Positions 5,660 to 7,477 of a stretch of 7,477 bases of DNA are shown one piece after another. The stretch spans positions 1-7,477 of the forward strand of contig JABIDZ010000081.1 of the NCBI GenBank assembly GCA_018651445.1, written 5' to 3'. The position numbers and the translations under genes were made by a program. The notes under the pieces are model-generated. The model made no database searches. It saw nothing but the letters and a program-made list of their open reading frames with translations, and had not been told where the DNA came from. Source of the DNA: Candidatus Iainarchaeum sp. GTDB lineage: Archaea > Iainarchaeota > Iainarchaeia > Iainarchaeales > JAAZKV01. The stretch's first letter is position 1. Each line of letters opens with the position of its first letter.

Positions 5660-5680
5660 TCGTTAAACCGTATTTTTACG

Positions 5681-5688
5681 ATATAATA
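5681..5688 (-). promoter_or_regulatory. Possible TATA element for the ribosomal operon
   Basis: TATTATAT on the minus strand, inside the palindrome GATATTATATC and preceded by purine-rich GGAAGAAA. Archaeal TATA boxes centre about 26-27 bases before the start site, so transcription would begin near 5658 and leave a leader of about 98 bases. The match to TTTATATA is imperfect and the BRE is weak, so this is tentative. Confidence 0.35.
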
Positions 5689-5702
5689 TCAATTTCTTCC
5701 AA

Positions 5703-5717
5703 GAAAAGCTTTATAAA
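5703..5717 (+). promoter_or_regulatory. Strong BRE/TATA promoter motif in + orientation
   Basis: GAAAAGC fits the archaeal BRE consensus RNWAANY at all positions and is followed directly by TTTATAAA. The TATA octamer is palindromic, so the BRE sets direction; on the other side the flank is GTGGCA, a poor BRE. As written it would start + strand transcription near 5740, antisense to the end of the envelope-protein gene. If used in reverse it could serve the ribosomal operon with a leader of about 127 bases. Confidence 0.45.
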
Positions 5718-5743
5718 TGCCACTCTATTTTAGCTTTTTTTGA

Positions 5744-7477
5744 TTATTGTTGTTCAATTTCCCAAATTTCTTGGGTTCTTTTTGAATAATCGGTAATTAC
5801 AACAACAATTGCAACTATGATTACGATTAACACTAATAGTCCTAAACCGATCGTAGCTATTCCGCCACCAAACGTAAAGAATCCTGCAAAGAAGTCTTCG
5901 CTTTCAGAAAATTCTGTTTCGATTCGTTCGTTTCCGGATTCAAAAATTACTTTTCCGCTGTGTGCCGTGCTTGGAATGATAACTTCGGCAAAACTATTTC
6001 CGGCAGGAATAGTAAGTACGCGATCTGCGATAATATCGTTTTCAATTTCAACGCTTAGAACTCCAACAAATAATTTGCTTGTTGGATTAGAAAAGTTAAT
6101 TGAAATAACATTGTTATTTGCATCGGGAACAATTGCTAAGTTCATTGCAACGCTTGACAAATTTCCAGTAGTTGTATTTGTAATATTAACTCTTGCAACG
6201 CTTGCGTTACAACCACTAACATTTGGTCTTAAAACTAATTCGCCAGTGTCTTCAAAAAGTGTGATACTAACATCTCGAGAAATTGCACTATTTGCGGGTA
6301 AAGTAATTATTGATGGAGACGCTTGTAATCCTTCTACGTATACGTCTGCTCTCGCATTAGTGTTATTTGTTATTGTTACAGGGATATTGGCATAATTAGA
6401 AATACTAGCGCTATCGGTAACTGAAATATTGAATCCGTCACAATTTGTGTGCCCTGTTGAACTCTCAACATCAAGTACTTGTGTTTCAAAATCATTTTCT
6501 ATGTCGCTAAAAGAACAAGTCTTTCCGTCACTAAATCTTCCTTTTACTTTAATTGTGTTGTCATAAGTCTTATCAGAGAAAACATTTCCTGTACTAGCTT
6601 TGATTATAATATCTGCTAAGTTGCCCGAAAACGCGTATTTCTCGTAGTAGAACGCTTCAATGTCTAAACCGTTTTCTGTTACGTCAACGTCAGTTAATTC
6701 AAATCTCTTTGTTGAATCATTGTTTAAATAAAATATTTCTTGTGTTTCTGTTCCTTCTTCCATTACAAAATCGCGTACGTGTAAACTAATGTCGTCACAA
6801 TCTGAACTAGTTCCGTTGCTTGTTCCTGATCCTCCGCTTGAACCAGTATCTTCTACGCGTACTTCAAATTGTTCTATTCCGATGCTTGAGATTGAACAAA
6901 ATGTGTTGTTCAGGTAACCTGAAACACGAAAACTTCCGTTTGTAGTTCGATCATATGATACAAATCCTGCGTCAAGTTCAACACTAACATTACTTATTGA
7001 ATTGTCTTGTACGGTTGAAGGGTAATCAACACTTCCTGATGTAACTATTGCTGTTGAAAAAGTAACGTCTGCGTCACTAACATCAAAATCAGTGCTAGTA
7101 TTGTTTTCTATTCTAAATGTTCTTGTTTGTGAAGTATCTTCGTTTATTTCAAAATCGTTAGTAACTAATTCTATTCCTGAACAAGAATTGTTTTCAACAT
7201 CGATGTAAGCGTCTTTTATCTCTAGTTCGGTTGTACCTTCGTTTACAACACCTTCTAATTTGTATCGATCATATCTGTCGTCAATTGAAAAATCGTTACT
7301 CCATGTGAAAACAAATGTGTCTTCATCAAGTGTCTGGCTTTTACTAGTTGTTGTTTTCCATGAATTCCATTCGTCGTTGTCTTCGTCCCAACGAAAGATA
7401 GTTGCTTTTGCGGTTAGGTTAGTTGCACAATCATCTTCGTCAATAATGTCGTTAACACTAAATTCTATTCTAATATC
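5744..7477 (-). CDS. Large membrane-anchored surface protein with tandem beta-rich domains, C-terminal 577 residues (N-terminus beyond the window)
   Basis: I do not recognise a named family. My translation stays open from the right edge to TAA at 5744-5746, so the true start lies outside and the ATG at 6761-6763 is internal. Residue numbers here count from the right edge. Successive domains begin with a Cys-x-x-(I/F) strand at C99, C227 and C346, with an earlier one at C17; each is preceded by a strand ending like IDVEN or VLDVES. Domains at 99-206 and 227-333 are clearly related and have paired Cys (99/194, 227/321); the third has 346/423. A Gly/Ser/Thr linker joins the first two. About 17 N-x-S/T sequons are spread over the ectodomain. 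One membrane helix (about 539-561) is followed by a short tail with KR just inside. This fits a glycosylated, type I-oriented envelope protein with Ig-like or CARDB-like modules; the fold and any adhesion or S-layer role are inferred. Confidence 0.85.
   Translation of the reverse strand, partial: DIRIEFSVNDIIDEDDCATNLTAKATIFRWDEDNDEWNSWKTTTSKSQTLDEDTFVFTWSNDFSIDDRYDRYKLEGVVNEGTTELEIKDAYIDVENNSCSGIELVTNDFEINEDTSQTRTFRIENNTSTDFDVSDADVTFSTAIVTSGSVDYPSTVQDNSISNVSVELDAGFVSYDRTTNGSFRVSGYLNNTFCSISSIGIEQFEVRVEDTGSSGGSGTSNGTSSDCDDISLHVRDFVMEEGTETQEIFYLNNDSTKRFELTDVDVTENGLDIEAFYYEKYAFSGNLADIIIKASTGNVFSDKTYDNTIKVKGRFSDGKTCSFSDIENDFETQVLDVESSTGHTNCDGFNISVTDSASISNYANIPVTITNNTNARADVYVEGLQASPSIITLPANSAISRDVSITLFEDTGELVLRPNVSGCNASVARVNITNTTTGNLSSVAMNLAIVPDANNNVISINFSNPTSKLFVGVLSVEIENDIIADRVLTIPAGNSFAEVIIPSTAHSGKVIFESGNERIETEFSESEDFFAGFFTFGGGIATIGLGLLVLIVIIVAIVVVITDYSKRTQEIWEIEQQ
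6476..7183 (-). repeat. Two homologous tandem domains in the surface protein
   Basis: Protein-level repeat. Domain A starts at the Cys codon 7181-7183 and domain B at 6797-6799, 128 codons apart. Shared landmarks are a DF followed by a GT/DT turn (NEDTSQTRTF and EEGTETQEIF), then N-x-S-T with a D-x-D-V strand (DADV, DVDV), and a closing C-S-x-S-x-I segment (FCSISSIGIEQFEVRVED, TCSFSDIENDFETQVLDVES). The DNA copies are diverged, so the duplication is old. Confidence 0.75.

Noticed and set aside
5592..5660. tRNA-like element in the intergenic region (GTTCGAA plus a closing stem, near tRNA length)
   Set aside because: The GTTCGAA belongs to a 9-bp hairpin instead of a 7-nt T-loop, there are only two internal arms, and no anticodon arm or correctly placed T-stem can be drawn on either strand.
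5669..5690. Small inverted repeats GATATTATATC and CGTAAAAATACG as a terminator or operator
   Set aside because: Stems are only 4-5 bp of mostly A-T pairs, without a T-run behind them on the minus strand; expected by chance in DNA this AT-rich.
5817..6395. 192-codon + strand frame opposite the surface protein, downstream of the + oriented BRE/TATA
   Set aside because: Tempting because of the promoter motif, but the minus frame is longer, has a coherent domain layout and membrane helix, and the + frame begins about 77 bases past the expected start site without a Shine-Dalgarno.

Overview
The window is a very AT-rich piece of an archaeal genome, with every gene on the minus strand. It carries the first two thirds of the archaeal S10-spc ribosomal protein operon. 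Transcribed from right to left, the order is uL3 - uL4 - uL23 - uL2 - uS19 - uL22 - uS3 - uL29 - aIF1/SUI1 - Rnp1 (cut by the left edge). aIF1 and the RNase P subunit Rnp1 lying after uL29 mark this as archaeal rather than bacterial, as do the archaeal/eukaryotic-type lengths of uL3, uL4 and uS3 and Shine-Dalgarno motifs of the GGAGGUGA type. The low G+C, tight packing and Lys/Glu-rich extensions on several ribosomal proteins suggest a DPANN-type lineage such as Woesearchaeota or Pacearchaeota. That placement is inference and would need a tree. All three stop codons are used, so there is no sign of recoding.

Right part (5744-7477): the C-terminal 577 residues of a large envelope protein whose start lies beyond the window. 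It has tandem Cys-started beta-rich domains, many N-glycosylation sequons, one C-terminal membrane helix and a short cytoplasmic tail. The frame is open to the right edge, so the first ATG in the window (6761-6763) is internal and not the true start.

Middle (5561-5743): the only real intergenic region, 183 bases. It holds two candidate TATA elements and a 68-nt stretch that can fold, as minus-strand RNA, into a three-way junction ending 31 bases before the uL3 start. The best BRE/TATA match points away from the ribosomal operon.

Left part (1-5560): ten genes joined by 1-22 base gaps or by 4-base (GTGA, ATGA) and 14-base overlaps, consistent with one transcript and coupled translation. The products build the large-subunit core (uL3, uL4, uL2, uL22), the exit-tunnel rim (uL22, uL23, uL29) and the small-subunit head (uS19, uS3). 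They also include a start-selection factor (aIF1) and a tRNA-processing subunit (Rnp1).

No mobile element, CRISPR array, tRNA or rRNA is visible. The unusual parts are a roughly 105-residue acidic tail with an amphipathic repeat on uS3, an H1-like basic tail on uL4, loss of all four N-terminal cysteines in aIF1, the possible leader RNA, the outward-pointing promoter, and the repeat architecture of the surface protein.
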